Assembly (NCBI RefSeq): GCF_003711515.1
Contig: NW_021167080.1
Span: forward strand, 2,315,394-2,379,393
Origin: Sodiomyces alkalinus F11
Lineage: Eukaryota > Ascomycota > Sordariomycetes > Glomerellales > Plectosphaerellaceae
Direction of reading: 5' to 3'
DNA: 64,000 bases
Part shown: positions 1 through 10,292 of the stretch, piece after piece
Layout: the number at the start of each line of letters is the position of its first letter
Position numbering within the stretch: the stretch's first letter is position 1
The notes under the pieces: model-generated
The model's database searches: none
Told to the model about the DNA's origin: nothing
Seen by the model: the letters and a program-made list of their open reading frames with translations, nothing else
Program-made: the position numbers and the translations under genes

Positions 1-239
1 AAGGCACCCGGAGGATTATATACGTAGATACCGAGGATCCTACGGGGTTTACCCGTGGGTATATTAGGTTCCGGGGGCGCGCCCTCGTTTAGTTTAGAGA
101 AGATATCTTATTTTACTACTATTTACGGCACCCTAAGGTTACCCCTTAGAAATCCTGGCTCCTAGGTCCTATAGTACTGGCTAGCCAGGGGATATACCGG
201 TCAGGCATATTACCGTAGCAGAATCCTCGCGCTAAACAG

Positions 240-3215
240 TTTAGGGGTATTATCTTCGCTATCGCGAGGGTATTAGTAGATGCCTTAGGCTTTTAATAGG
301 ATATATAGCCAGAGATTATTATAGTAGCCACTTACCTATATAACCGCACTCCACGTAAGGATCTAGGCTAGTAGACGCCTAAGGGAGCGTTAAACGCGTG
401 GCTATAAAAGGAGGGTATCGTTAGCTTTATAGCTAAAACCACTAATCCCTCTATTAGCCACCTAAAGAGGTACGGTTCTAAGGCGTACGCGTTAACTGCT
501 AACTACCTACGAGGAAGGCGTAAGAATAAAAAGCTTGCGCTGAGGGTATATGTCGGTTATTTAATCGGATATAAGGGCATTAATATTTTTCGGATTTTAG
601 TTCCTTAATTAGGGGATAGGATCCTGCATATAAGGGACGTTATCTTTAACGAGTTAGTCCTTTATAAAAATAGGGAGAAAGAGCCTAATATGCCTATACC
701 TATACAGCTTTTCGATAACCTTAATCTACTATTAGACTAGGGTATTTAAGACCCTTTTAGCATTATAATAGATATCGTCGATTTCGGTATACCTATAGTA
801 ATATAGTAGAACTCCACGATAAAGGCGTTATAAGAGGGAAGGAGGCGTTAATAATAGTCTTAATCGTTAAGATCTAGGGGGGTGGCCGGCGATGGTAGTA
901 AAGGATTAAAAACCGTTACTAATGTAAAAGCCACTAAAACCGCCTCTAAAAACTAATAGGTTACTGACTAAGAGGTATTACCTGAAACGGCTACCACGGT
1001 CGCGGTAGGCACGGTTCCTACCATTATGCCTGCCGTTATTCCTACCGTTAGTTCTTCCTCTTTAACTACTATTTTACCCTCCTCTTTAATAATAGCACTA
1101 AAAGTACTAATTTTACCCTCTTTAATAACCTCTTCTTCTTTAATGCCTATTTATACGCCCTTTTTGCCACCTCCTAATAATCCTTAGACGTCTATAGCTA
1201 TAGTGGTTAAACGTAGCAACGATACTAGTAGTTACTCCTTTAGTTCTTCCTCTACCTTAGAAAAGGCTATAGGTAAGGCTACCGACGATACCGTCGGAAT
1301 AGGATTATTATCACCTAACTAATCCGTTATTAAAGGGGCCACTACTACTACCGGTACTCCTTAATCTAATCTATAAATAACAACCCTATCTTTAGCAGCT
1401 AAGTTTAATCCTACTACTACTACTACTATCGCGGCCTAATAACTAACCTCTTATTCGCCTGCTTTAGCTTTAACGTCTACCACTATAAGGAGGCCTACTC
1501 GTAATCGCCAACCTCCCTCTAAGTACGATGATTACGTCTCCTACTACACCTTTAAGAAGCCGAAAAAGCCGCTATTACGCCGAGAAATACCTAAGGAACT
1601 ATTAAATTAGTATTAGATACTAAAAAACCCCTATAAGCTATAATAGCTTAGGGCAGCCGTATAAGAGGTGGATACACTTAGGTTAATAGGCATCTTTAAA
1701 GCAGCAGAGCAGCCCTAGGGTAGGCAACGTGCCTTAGACCTTAAATAGGTCTTTAAGTATAAGGTTAACCCGTTAGGGTACGTTAGTAAGTTTAAGGCGA
1801 GGTTATACGTGCGAGGAGATTAATAGCCTAAAAATCACCTTAACGCCTACGCCTCTACCCTTACCGGCAGGACCTTTAGGTTATTAATAGCTATTACTGT
1901 CTATTTTAACCTGGAGACACGTTAGCTTAATACCGTTAACGCCTTCACTAACGCTACCCTTAACGAAGAGATTTACGTTAAGGATCCACCTAGCTAGCCG
2001 CTGCTTTAAGCAGTAAAAGGCATAAAGAGCGACGAGGACCTCGAGGCTATTTTAAAGCTATTATAACCACCCTCGCGCGGTATATAACGCCTACGCAGGG
2101 CGTTATATAGCCTATATCGCTCCCCTAAGCTATAGCACGAATAGCTCTTTTCCGTTTTAGGTAAGTACGACCTAAAGTAACTGACTAAAGACGATTACGT
2201 CTTTAAAAGCAAAGAACTAATCGTCTTCTTCTACGTGGACGATATTATTCTAATTTATAAAAAGGAATATTAATCTGCTACTAATTCTCTTATATAACGG
2301 ATATAGTAGCACTTTTAAGTAAGGGATCTCGGCCTACTTAAGTGGTTCCCAGGGATTAGGGTGGTTCGTGACCGCTAATAATATCGGCTATAGCTTTCCC
2401 TTAAGAACTATATCACCGAAAAGATTAAGGCGTTATAGGTGGATTATAGTAGGCGTAGGGTTAAAAGCCCTTTTCCTTTTCCTGATATCTTATAACCTAT
2501 AACCGAGTAGGCCTTTATAGATTTAATCCACCTATATCTACGAAAAGTCGGCTTTATTAACTACGCCGCCTATTACATAAGGCCTGATATCTTTAAGGCC
2601 GCTTCGAGGCTTACGGAATTTAATACTAACCCGTTAACATAGTATCACGATACCGTAAATAGGTATTTAAAGTATCTCGCCTCCACTAAGTCCCTATGCC
2701 TTTACTTTAGACCACGTAGTAACCACCTATAGCACGCACTTTACTATACTTCTAACGTAGTCTTTAGGGACGACCGTGAGACTCGGTATAGTTCCTAAGG
2801 CTATACTATATTATTATTCGGTGGCCCTATGGACTAGAAGGCAAATAAGTAAATAAGCGTCGTGACCTCTAGTACTAAAGCCGAGCTTATAGCCCTTTCT
2901 GCTGCTATTAGGTAGTATATCGCGATTAGGCGATTAATACACGACCTAACCTTAACCTTTAAAAACGAGCCTCTAACGATATACTACGATAACGACTAAA
3001 TAAGGATCCTTTTAGAGGTACTACGCCCTTAGGTTATATCTAGATTAAAGTATCTAGATATCCACGCCCTTTAGATCCGATAGGTCGTTTAATAGAAGAA
3101 GGTCCTGATCGCCTGGATCTTAACCTAAGAGATAGTTACCGATAGGCTGACTAAGATACTTCCCCCGTAGAAATATAAGGCGTTTGTATATCTGCTGGGG
3201 ATAGAGGTCCTAAGC
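240..3215 (+). pseudogene. Degenerate copia pol (integrase C-terminal part, reverse transcriptase, RNase H)
   Basis: Reading through stops, 246-600 gives a copia integrase tail (a tract like TPKGALNAWL, then SHLKRYGSKAY, then VGYLIGYKG). Near 1735-1830 comes the RT entry motif with VFKYKVNPLGYVSKFKARLYVRGD-like spacing. At 2229-2258 the catalytic box reads FYVDDIILIY. At 2871-2906 the RNase H box reads STKAELIALSAA, followed by a YYDND-like motif. Dozens of in-frame stops and several doubtful frame changes make it inactive. The order IN-RT-RH defines Copia rather than Gypsy. There is no sign of continued coding selection. Confidence 0.85.
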
Positions 3216-3513
3216 CAGGGGGCTTAAGGCAATTTATAAGAGGCGCGGTACTAAGTTTATAATCTGTAGCCTAGATTGATCGTTATTTTAGTGCCCTTTA
3301 GATTATTATTTAGGTACCCGTTTTTAATATAGTTTTAGGGTTAATTTGGCTACCTGTTTTTACACGTTTTTGACGTTTTTGGTTATAAAAAGAGCGCGCT
3401 TTTTAATAAGCCGTTTAACCGTTGGATTAATATCTAGGCCTCTATTTTACCCTAGATTTACGGCTTTACTTAAGCAGAATAGTTAGGATTAATCCTGTAG
3501 TTCTGGGGGGGTG

Positions 3514-3900
3514 TGTTAGATGCCTATATCCACCTTATCGGGGTGTGACTTACGCTATTGCTGTAGACGGATGGGGTACTTCCGACCGATGTATCTATAT
3601 TAATTTCCCCTCCTTTTACTTTATAGTTAGATATTTCCGCAAAGTATCTTTTACTCTTCTTTAATACATATATATATCTTTCGCGTACCTTATTTATGTG
3701 CTGATATATCTTAACCCGCTGCTACAGGTATCCGTATCTATATAAGAATACCCGGGATAGGCTATAAAATGTCCTGGTACAATACGGAATATACGAAGTA
3801 ATTAGTATTCCCGCCAAAGAACTAGGTATATAAGGTACCATATAATATCATATACCGGTACAGCGTAACCGGTATACCTTAGGGTACCTTAGTGCACCGT
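3514..3900 (+). repeat. Putative 3' LTR of the copia element
   Basis: A polypurine tract (seven G's in 3505-3511) is directly followed by TGTTAGA from 3514, a start typical of copia LTRs. The next ~390 bases are non-coding and equally RIP-mutated, with TATATA runs. The end was set at the change in dinucleotide composition. The matching 5' LTR is outside the window, so neither the length nor a target-site duplication could be confirmed. Confidence 0.55.
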
Positions 3901-4611
3901 ATATACCTGCCCCGGCGGGTCCTTGGAAGCCAATAGGGATCGGATAGCTTGATTACCAATGTCGTGGCTGACGGCCACAATCACATCGCCATTTGAACAT
4001 TTGAACTGCCAGGGATCGCACCCAAACAGAACGGTATGACCGGCGTGTCCCATTCTGAGATTCCCAGCTTCTCTAAATACATTGTAAGGAGCGGCAATGC
4101 GAATTGCTCGCGGACTTTTCCAGCGGAACTACACGCCTCTCTCTTACCTATTCTAGCATAGTCTTGCTTGGGCACGATACTACGAAGTAAGTAAAGTAGG
4201 GTAGCCAACCAGTTTGCGTTGGAATTCGCATTGGACTATGAAGCGCACCTTTAGCACGGTCTTCCACGCTATATACGTTGTCGAAACGGTTTAGCGTCCG
4301 ACCGAGAGTTTGCTCTCACGGGACAAAATTGCAGAAGAAATTTGCGCGCCACTCGCATGTTCTTGACGTCGCGAGATTCATGGCATTTTAGTAGGTACCG
4401 AGTGTCAGTTCGGTAGCATAATCGCATGAAGCATCGCGGGTTGGCGGATCGCATAGCCACTTATTACTACCAGGACGATAAGAGCTTTATGCTGAAATGC
4501 GCGCCATGCTACCGTATCATATTCCCAGACTCCCGCTATATTCGGAACATATCACAAGGACATAACCAGAGCCAAAGCTACTCGAACAACCAACAAGCCA
4601 CCGGCTCTTCA
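3901..4611. other. Intergenic, no gene seen
   Basis: Ordinary base composition resumes here. Only short overlapping frames occur on both strands, with no recognisable product. It forms the 3' flank of the small charged protein gene. Confidence 0.5.
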
Positions 4612-5172
4612 TCAATCATCCCAGATAGCCGCCTTGGCCTTTTCAGCCTCCTCCCGCTTCTTCGCCTCTGCCGCCTTCTCCTGTTCCCGCCTCTTGCGCT
4701 CCCGTTCCTTGACCGCCCTGTCATATGCCCTCTGCTCCTCCGTCATCCTCGGCACCTTGACGCCCAGCGCGCTAGCGATCATCCGGCGCGCCGTTGCGTC
4801 TGTCTTCTCCGGGCGCCGCCGTTCTGTGGGAGCGTGCGACGCATCGTTGGTCCCGGGAGAAGGAGGGACGAGAGGGGGGATCCATGGCTGGGTCGAGGGC
4901 ACTTTTGACGGGGAAATGGGCGTTGGGGGTGGCGCCTTGGACCCCTCATCGCCGTCCCGTGGCACTGGGGTGTTATCGGCGCCTGAGCCAACGCCCGCCC
5001 CGGCCCCGGAATCCGAATTCACATCCGAGTCAATCTCTTGGTCTTCCCATGAGTCCAGCACAGGTTCCTTGGGTTCGGAGGCTTTGGCGCCCTTGCCGGA
5101 CTTTTTGGAGGGTTTTATGGTGAGTTTGGAAAGGGTCGAGGTTACTTCCGATGACTGGTCTGGGGACGCCAT
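4612..5172 (-). CDS. Conserved fungal hypothetical protein with charged C-terminal coiled coil
   Basis: A single-exon 186-aa frame starting MASPDQSSEV. Residues 1-110 are disordered, acidic and Ser/Pro-rich (an SDVNSDSG-type stretch). Residues 125-186 are strongly helical and charged, with a conserved-looking block RRMIASALGVKVPRMTEEQ, then a KERERKRREQEK coiled coil, ending in the acidic-aromatic terminus WDD. Good codon use and the conserved C-terminal half argue for a real gene. I do not know a characterised homologue and assign no function. It is divergent from Lon with about 740 bp between start codons. An antisense frame (4634-5260) is judged a shadow because it has no structured segment. 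Confidence 0.72.
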   Translation of the reverse strand: MASPDQSSEVTSTLSKLTIKPSKKSGKGAKASEPKEPVLDSWEDQEIDSDVNSDSGAGAGVGSGADNTPVPRDGDEGSKAPPPTPISPSKVPSTQPWIPPLVPPSPGTNDASHAPTERRRPEKTDATARRMIASALGVKVPRMTEEQRAYDRAVKERERKRREQEKAAEAKKREEAEKAKAAIWDD

Positions 5173-5911
5173 AGGGGATGTTCAAGGCGATTTCGTCGGA
5201 TGGCTGTATGAGAAGAGCAAGTCTCTCCCGGGGCCCGTGGTCCTGAGATGGGAGGACTGAGAGCTTTTACAATGGCTGCGTGGGAAGAATGGTGACGAGG
5301 AAGGTGAATGTGTTACTTGTGGTTTGGTGAGTGTCAAGAAACGAGCAGGACGCTGACCCGACTGTAAGGCTCGTGGTCTTAGGCGGGGAATGGTTACGTT
5401 ATGAAAAGGACAGTGGATGAACAACCGCAGAATACGGCAATGCAACCTCGAGGTACGAAGTGCGAGTCGTTACGAAATCCGTACGTTGTACTCGGTACTT
5501 GGTACGAAATGTCGGACCTCGTCGCCAGATACTGTGGTTTTGTATCTGCGAGGATTTGCCGAGAGTCTCCAACGAGAATATCACAGGCTGTGCTGTCAAA
5601 TGTACACCGTACTCCGCATCGGTTCCGCGTGAAATTTTGACCGAGCTCCGATTTCTCCACTTCTCGTCATCAGCCTTTCATCCTGACCTTATTAATCCGA
5701 TTCGGCAGAGTGCGAAGACGTTCTACCGTTCGTTCTACCGTACAAGCCACCGAATTTTCCGTCTATCCGTAGCACGTTGTGCCTCCCGCATTATACTCCA
5801 TTTATTGCGTCTCCTCCCTCTTGTTTGCGTGGCTTCTTTCTCCTCCCTGGGCAGACCATCCGATCCGACTCGTGGTGTCTTCCGACTCGAAGCGAGACTG
5901 CTTCACCCAAT
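5173..5911. other. Divergent promoter region between the charged-protein gene and Lon
   Basis: No supported gene. The segment 5455-5515 has repeated GTAC-containing words (GTACGTTGTACTCGGTACTTGGTAC) similar to the dispersed palindrome-rich intergenic words found elsewhere in the window. Long frames on both strands here have no protein-like composition. Confidence 0.5.
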
Positions 5912-8900
5912 ATGGTTCTTCGGACTCACCTTCCGAGGAATTCGACCCTCCGGCATACGGCCGCCACATATACAAGACGTCTTCAAACCCAGTCCAACAG
6001 CAGATTATGGGCTGCGAGGGTTGCTTGGTCACCTACACCTACAGTGGCCGCCCGCGTGCGACATGACCCAGCCATCCGATCCCGGCCGGCCGCGGCCTAT
6101 TTCTCGACCACAACATGCCACCTGAAGGAAGACAAGGGCCGCGGCTTCTTTGATCGGTCGGGCGAGCCACTCTCGGAGGAGGAGAAGAAGGCGAATTTGG
6201 AAAAAGAACGCGAGCAGGGGGACAAGGAAGTAACCGATGCGCCAAAATATCCCAGCGCCGAGGCGTTGGCAAAGAACGAGGGGCCCGCTGGAGGCCAGGA
6301 TGGGAAAGCTGGGAAGGCTGCCGGAAGTGCTGCCGGAAGTGCTGCCGGAGGCTCCTCGTCCAGCTCCGGCGGTGATGGCTCGAGCGACGGCGGCCGCCGA
6401 GGTCGTAAAGCCTCGAGCGAGAGAAGCCTGCAGAAACCCGTTATTCCCGACGTTTACCCTCAAGTCCTGGCAATCCCCATCGCGAAACGCCCGCTATTTC
6501 CGGGATTCTACAAGGCCATCACGATCAAAGATCCCAATGTCGCAGCCGCCATCACGGAGATGATTAAGAGAGGTCAGCCGTACGTGGGTGCATTCCTGTT
6601 CAAGGACGAAAATGCGGACGAGGATGTGATTCGAAACCCGGAGGACGTGTACGATGTGGGCGTCTTTGCGCAAATCACCAGCGCGTTTCCCATGCACGGC
6701 GAGCAAGGGAGCTTAACAGCCATTCTCTACCCGCACCGCCGAATCCGCCTATCGACTCTTCTGCCGCCCGGTGGCGAGGAGTCGAAGAAGAGTGAGGCCA
6801 AGGTGGAGCCGGTTCCGGAACCGATTCCCCAAAAGTCTGCGGAGGAAGAACCGCAGTCAGAAAAGAAGGGCGACGTGGTGGCCAGCTTTGAGGAAAGCGC
6901 GGTCAGTCCCCGGCCAGACCAGACCGCCGAGAAATACGAGCCGACAGCGTTCCTTAAGAGGTACCCCGTCAGCCTGGTTAATGTCGAGAACCTGACGGAG
7001 GAGCCCTATGATCCGAAGAGCGCCGTCATCCGTGCCGTCACCAACGAGATCGTCAATGTCTTCAAGGAGGTCGCTACCATGAACAGCCTCTTTAGGGACC
7101 AGATTTCAACGTTCTCCATGAGCCAGTCGACAGGAAACGTAATGTCGGAGCCGGCTAAACTGGCGGATTTCGCCGCAGCCGTGTCGTCTGGCGAACAAGG
7201 AGAGCTCCAGGAGGTTTTGTCGAGCTTGAATGTCGAGGAGCGCATACAGAAGGCGCTCATTGTGCTCAAGAAAGAGCTCATGAACGCACAGCTGCAATCC
7301 AAGATTACCAAGGACGTGGAGAGCAAGATCACCAAGCGGCAACGCGAATACTGGCTCATGGAACAGATGAAAGGCATCCGGCGCGAACTGGGGCTCGAGT
7401 CGGACGGAAAGGACAAGCTAGTGGAGAGCTTCAAGGAGAAGGCCGACAAGCTGGCAATGCCCGAGGCCGTGCGCAAGGTCTTCGACGATGAGATCAACAA
7501 GCTCGCCCACCTGGAGCCGGCGGCGTCGGAATTCAATGTGACGCGAAACTACCTCGACTGGCTGACGCAGATCCCCTGGGGTCAACGAAGCGCCGAGAAC
7601 TTTGGCATCGAGAATGCCATGAAAGTGCTGGACGAGGATCACTACGGACTCAAGGACGTCAAAGACCGCATCCTGGAGTTCATTGCCGTCGGCAAGCTGC
7701 GCGGAACAGTCGAAGGGAAAATCCTATGTTTCGTCGGCCCTCCGGGCGTGGGCAAGACGTCCATCGGCAAATCCATCGCGAGAGCCCTGAACAGACAGTA
7801 CTACAGGTTTAGCGTTGGCGGCCTCACAGACGTGGCCGAAATCAAAGGGCATCGGAGGACCTACGTCGGTGCACTTCCAGGCCGAGTCATCCAGGCCTTG
7901 AAGAAGTGCCAGACGGAGAACCCCCTCATCTTGATAGACGAAATCGACAAGATTGGCCGGGGTTACCAGGGGGATCCGTCGTCGGCCCTCCTCGAGCTTC
8001 TTGATCCCGAGCAAAACAGCTCGTTCCTCGACCACTACATGGACGTCCCGGTTGATTTGTCCAAGGTCTTGTTCGTCTGTACCGCGAACATGACGGACAC
8101 GATCCCGCGACCGCTCCTCGACCGGATGGAGCTGATCCAGCTCTCGGGATACGTTGCGGACGAGAAGAAGGCGATTGCGGAGCGATATCTTGCGCCAGCC
8201 GCTAAGACTGCTGCGGGCCTGGAAAACGCCGACGTTCAGCTCACGGAGGATGCTATTGAGGAACTGATCAAGTCGTACGCCCGCGAGTCGGGTGTGCGGA
8301 ATCTGAAGAAGATGATCGAGAAGGTGTACCGGAAATCTGCTCTGAAAATCGTGCAGGACGTCGGCGAGCAGGCCCTCCCCGAGGAGGAGGCTCTGACCAG
8401 CGACGGCAAGGAAGCCCTCGAGGAATCGGAGAAGAACTCGGAAGAGGCATGCGAGGCCGGGGAGACATCGAGCGAGGCATCTGCTACGGAAAAGCCTCGG
8501 GTGCCCCTGGATGTGCCTGACACCGTCCACGTGAGCATCGGCAAGGATAATCTGAAGGACTACGTCGGCCCCCCCGTCTTCACGTCAGACCGGTTATACG
8601 AGGTGAACCCGGCCGGCGTAGCCATGGGTCTGGCCTGGACGCAGATGGGCGGTGCCGCCATGTACGTCGAGTCGATCGTTCAATCGGCTCTCAAGCCGAG
8701 CAGCCGGCCGCACCTCGAAATCACCGGCAACCTCCAACAGGTCATGAAGGAGTCGTCGACCATCGCCTACTCGTTCGCCAAGGCCCTGATGGCCAAGGAG
8801 TTCCCCAACAACAACTTCTTCGACAAGGCCAATCTGCACCTCCACGTGCCGGACGGCGCTGTGCCCAAGGACGGCCCGTCGGCGGGTATCACGATGGCCA

Positions 8901-9320
8901 CTTCGCTGCTCTCGCTGGCGCTGGATGCCCAAGTCGACCCGACAGTCGCCATGACGGGAGAGCTGACACTGACTGGCAAGGTCCTGCGCATCGGCGGGCT
9001 GAGGGAGAAGACGGTTGCGGCGCGTCGGGCGGGCTGCAAGACCATCATCTTCCCCAAGGACAACTTGTCGGACTGGCTGGAGCTTCCCGAGGTATGTTGG
9101 CTCTTCTTTGTGGTCCTAGGAGGTCGACTTTTTGGACTTGTTGCGCCGTTTCGCTAACCTAACCTACAATTCGCAGAACATCAAGGAGGGCATCGAGGGC
9201 AAGCCAGTAGGCTGGTACTCCGACGTCTCTGACGTGATCTTCCCCAATCTCGACCGGGAGAAGGCCAATACCAGCCGGGTTCCAGACGAAGATCCCAAGA
9301 AGTCCACTGGGGCAGATTGA
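5912..9320 (+). CDS. pim1: Mitochondrial ATP-dependent Lon protease
   Basis: Exons 5912-9091 and 9177-9320; the 85-nt intron has GTATGT, GCTAAC and CAG; the product is 1107 aa. It degrades misfolded and oxidised matrix proteins and maintains mtDNA in family members. The Met at 5912 opens a basic Arg/Ser/Thr-rich presequence ending near the AAYFSTTT motif; upstream in-frame codons have no ATG in good context. Order: presequence, low-complexity Gly/Ser/Ala linker (about 125-170), LON N domain (about 180-510), AAA+ domain with Walker A GPPGVGKT (about 609) and Walker [11 protein letters not shown], and the protease domain with the Ser-Lys dyad in PKDGPSAG (Ser990) and LREK (Lys1033). An acidic Glu/Ser insert (about 825-860) separates the AAA+ and protease parts, as in Pim1. 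All catalytic residues are intact. Confidence 0.96.
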
Positions 9321-10292
9321 GTAAAAACTCCACTCCGGATTCGGTTCACACCATCCTTGGTCACACTCCCTCACGGCCCTCGTGATACTGCCGCGGTAGT
9401 GTAAATATATAAGAAGAAAGAGTTGGGAGAAGGGGATGGGGGTGTCAGAAGACGGGTGATCGATCATCTATCCAACTACGGCACGGCGTTTCATCTCTTA
9501 TTTATTATTCTTCTTCTTCTTCTTCTTCTTCTTCTTCTTCTTTCTTTTTGCTTAACTTCAGGGGAGATGGACCTGAAGGATGAAAGGCATCCTGCATTGC
9601 ATACACTGTACATAACACGATTAGACGACACGGCTCTTCTCCACTACCTTGAGTTCTTGTTTCTTGGGGGGGGGGGTTTCTTCTTCTTGTTCTTTTTACT
9701 CATCTTTCTCCCCTGACGTTCTGCACTTGCTGAACGCTTCAGCTACCTTTGTACAATAGGAAACGGCACGGAATGCAAGGGAAGGAGTGGCGAGGTCGAA
9801 GCGTCGTGTTAGCATATGCCGACTCTCTTGGTGGGAGGAGACTTCAGACATGAACCCTCGGTGTAAACCGCCAGGGCATCCCTTATCATGGAACATGATC
9901 ATAGTTGGTTAGTAGACAAAATAAGACGAGGACAGTACCATAGGCATGTGCTTGACGAAACCCGCTTACGGCTGCACTTACTTTGCCTATCTAATCCCCA
10001 AGACTAACAACGGGCATTCTTCATTGTTCGATGCCATCATGTCATAGGAGTAGAGAAGATTGATCATTTTACCAAGGCTGTCTGTCGTAGCTGCCGCTGC
10101 CAGTCGCCTCCTAGGGTATGTAAACACAAGAACAGAAGAAGAAAAGGCAATATCCCGGGACGTAGCCCCCAAATCTATCGTCCATCAAACGCTGTAAAGC
10201 AGGGCAAAAACGAAAAAAAAAAGTCAGTAAAAGAAGGGAGCCTCAAGAAGCCAATACCGGCCGTCATGTCATCACGTCCCCCCCCTTCCATA
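9321..10292. other. Lon / transcription factor convergent intergenic region
   Basis: 3' flanks of two converging genes. It holds a TTC trinucleotide tract (9507-9543), a T/G-rich stretch with an 11-nt G run near 9665-9676, and no convincing frame. The 97-aa frame over the TTC tract is poly-Leu microsatellite translation. Confidence 0.55.
9507..9543. repeat. (TTC)n microsatellite
   Basis: About eleven tandem TTC units in the 3' flank of Lon, bordered by TTATTATT and TTTCTTTTT. Confidence 0.9.

Larger units (their letters stand above)
1..3900 (+). mobile_element. RIP-mutated Ty1/copia LTR retrotransposon, 5' end outside the window
   Basis: No open frame of useful length exists on either strand, yet one + strand reading path keeps copia pol features in the usual order: integrase (about 240-640), reverse transcriptase (about 1560-2420), RNase H (about 2790-3170), then a G-rich polypurine tract and an LTR-like start. 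Stops in that path fall where Trp (TGG to TAG) or Gln (CAA to TAA) is expected. CpA and TpG are very scarce and TpA is abundant; 3001-3060 contains neither CA nor TG. This is the pattern left by RIP, known from Pezizomycotina. GC is not especially low because CpG was largely spared. The element continues left of position 1. The right limit is placed where CA/TG-containing sequence resumes and is uncertain by tens of bases. Confidence 0.88.

Noticed and set aside
4634..5260. 208-aa plus-strand frame
   Set aside because: Antisense to the charged-protein gene, without conserved-looking segments; opposite strand has a coiled coil and a proper start and stop.
5777..5911. 45 additional in-frame residues before Lon
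   Set aside because: That extension opens with TTG rather than ATG and has no presequence-like quality; the ATG at 5912 gives a good mitochondrial presequence.
9423..9716. 97-aa plus-strand frame rich in Leu
   Set aside because: It is a translation of the TTC microsatellite and G/T runs in the Lon 3' flank.
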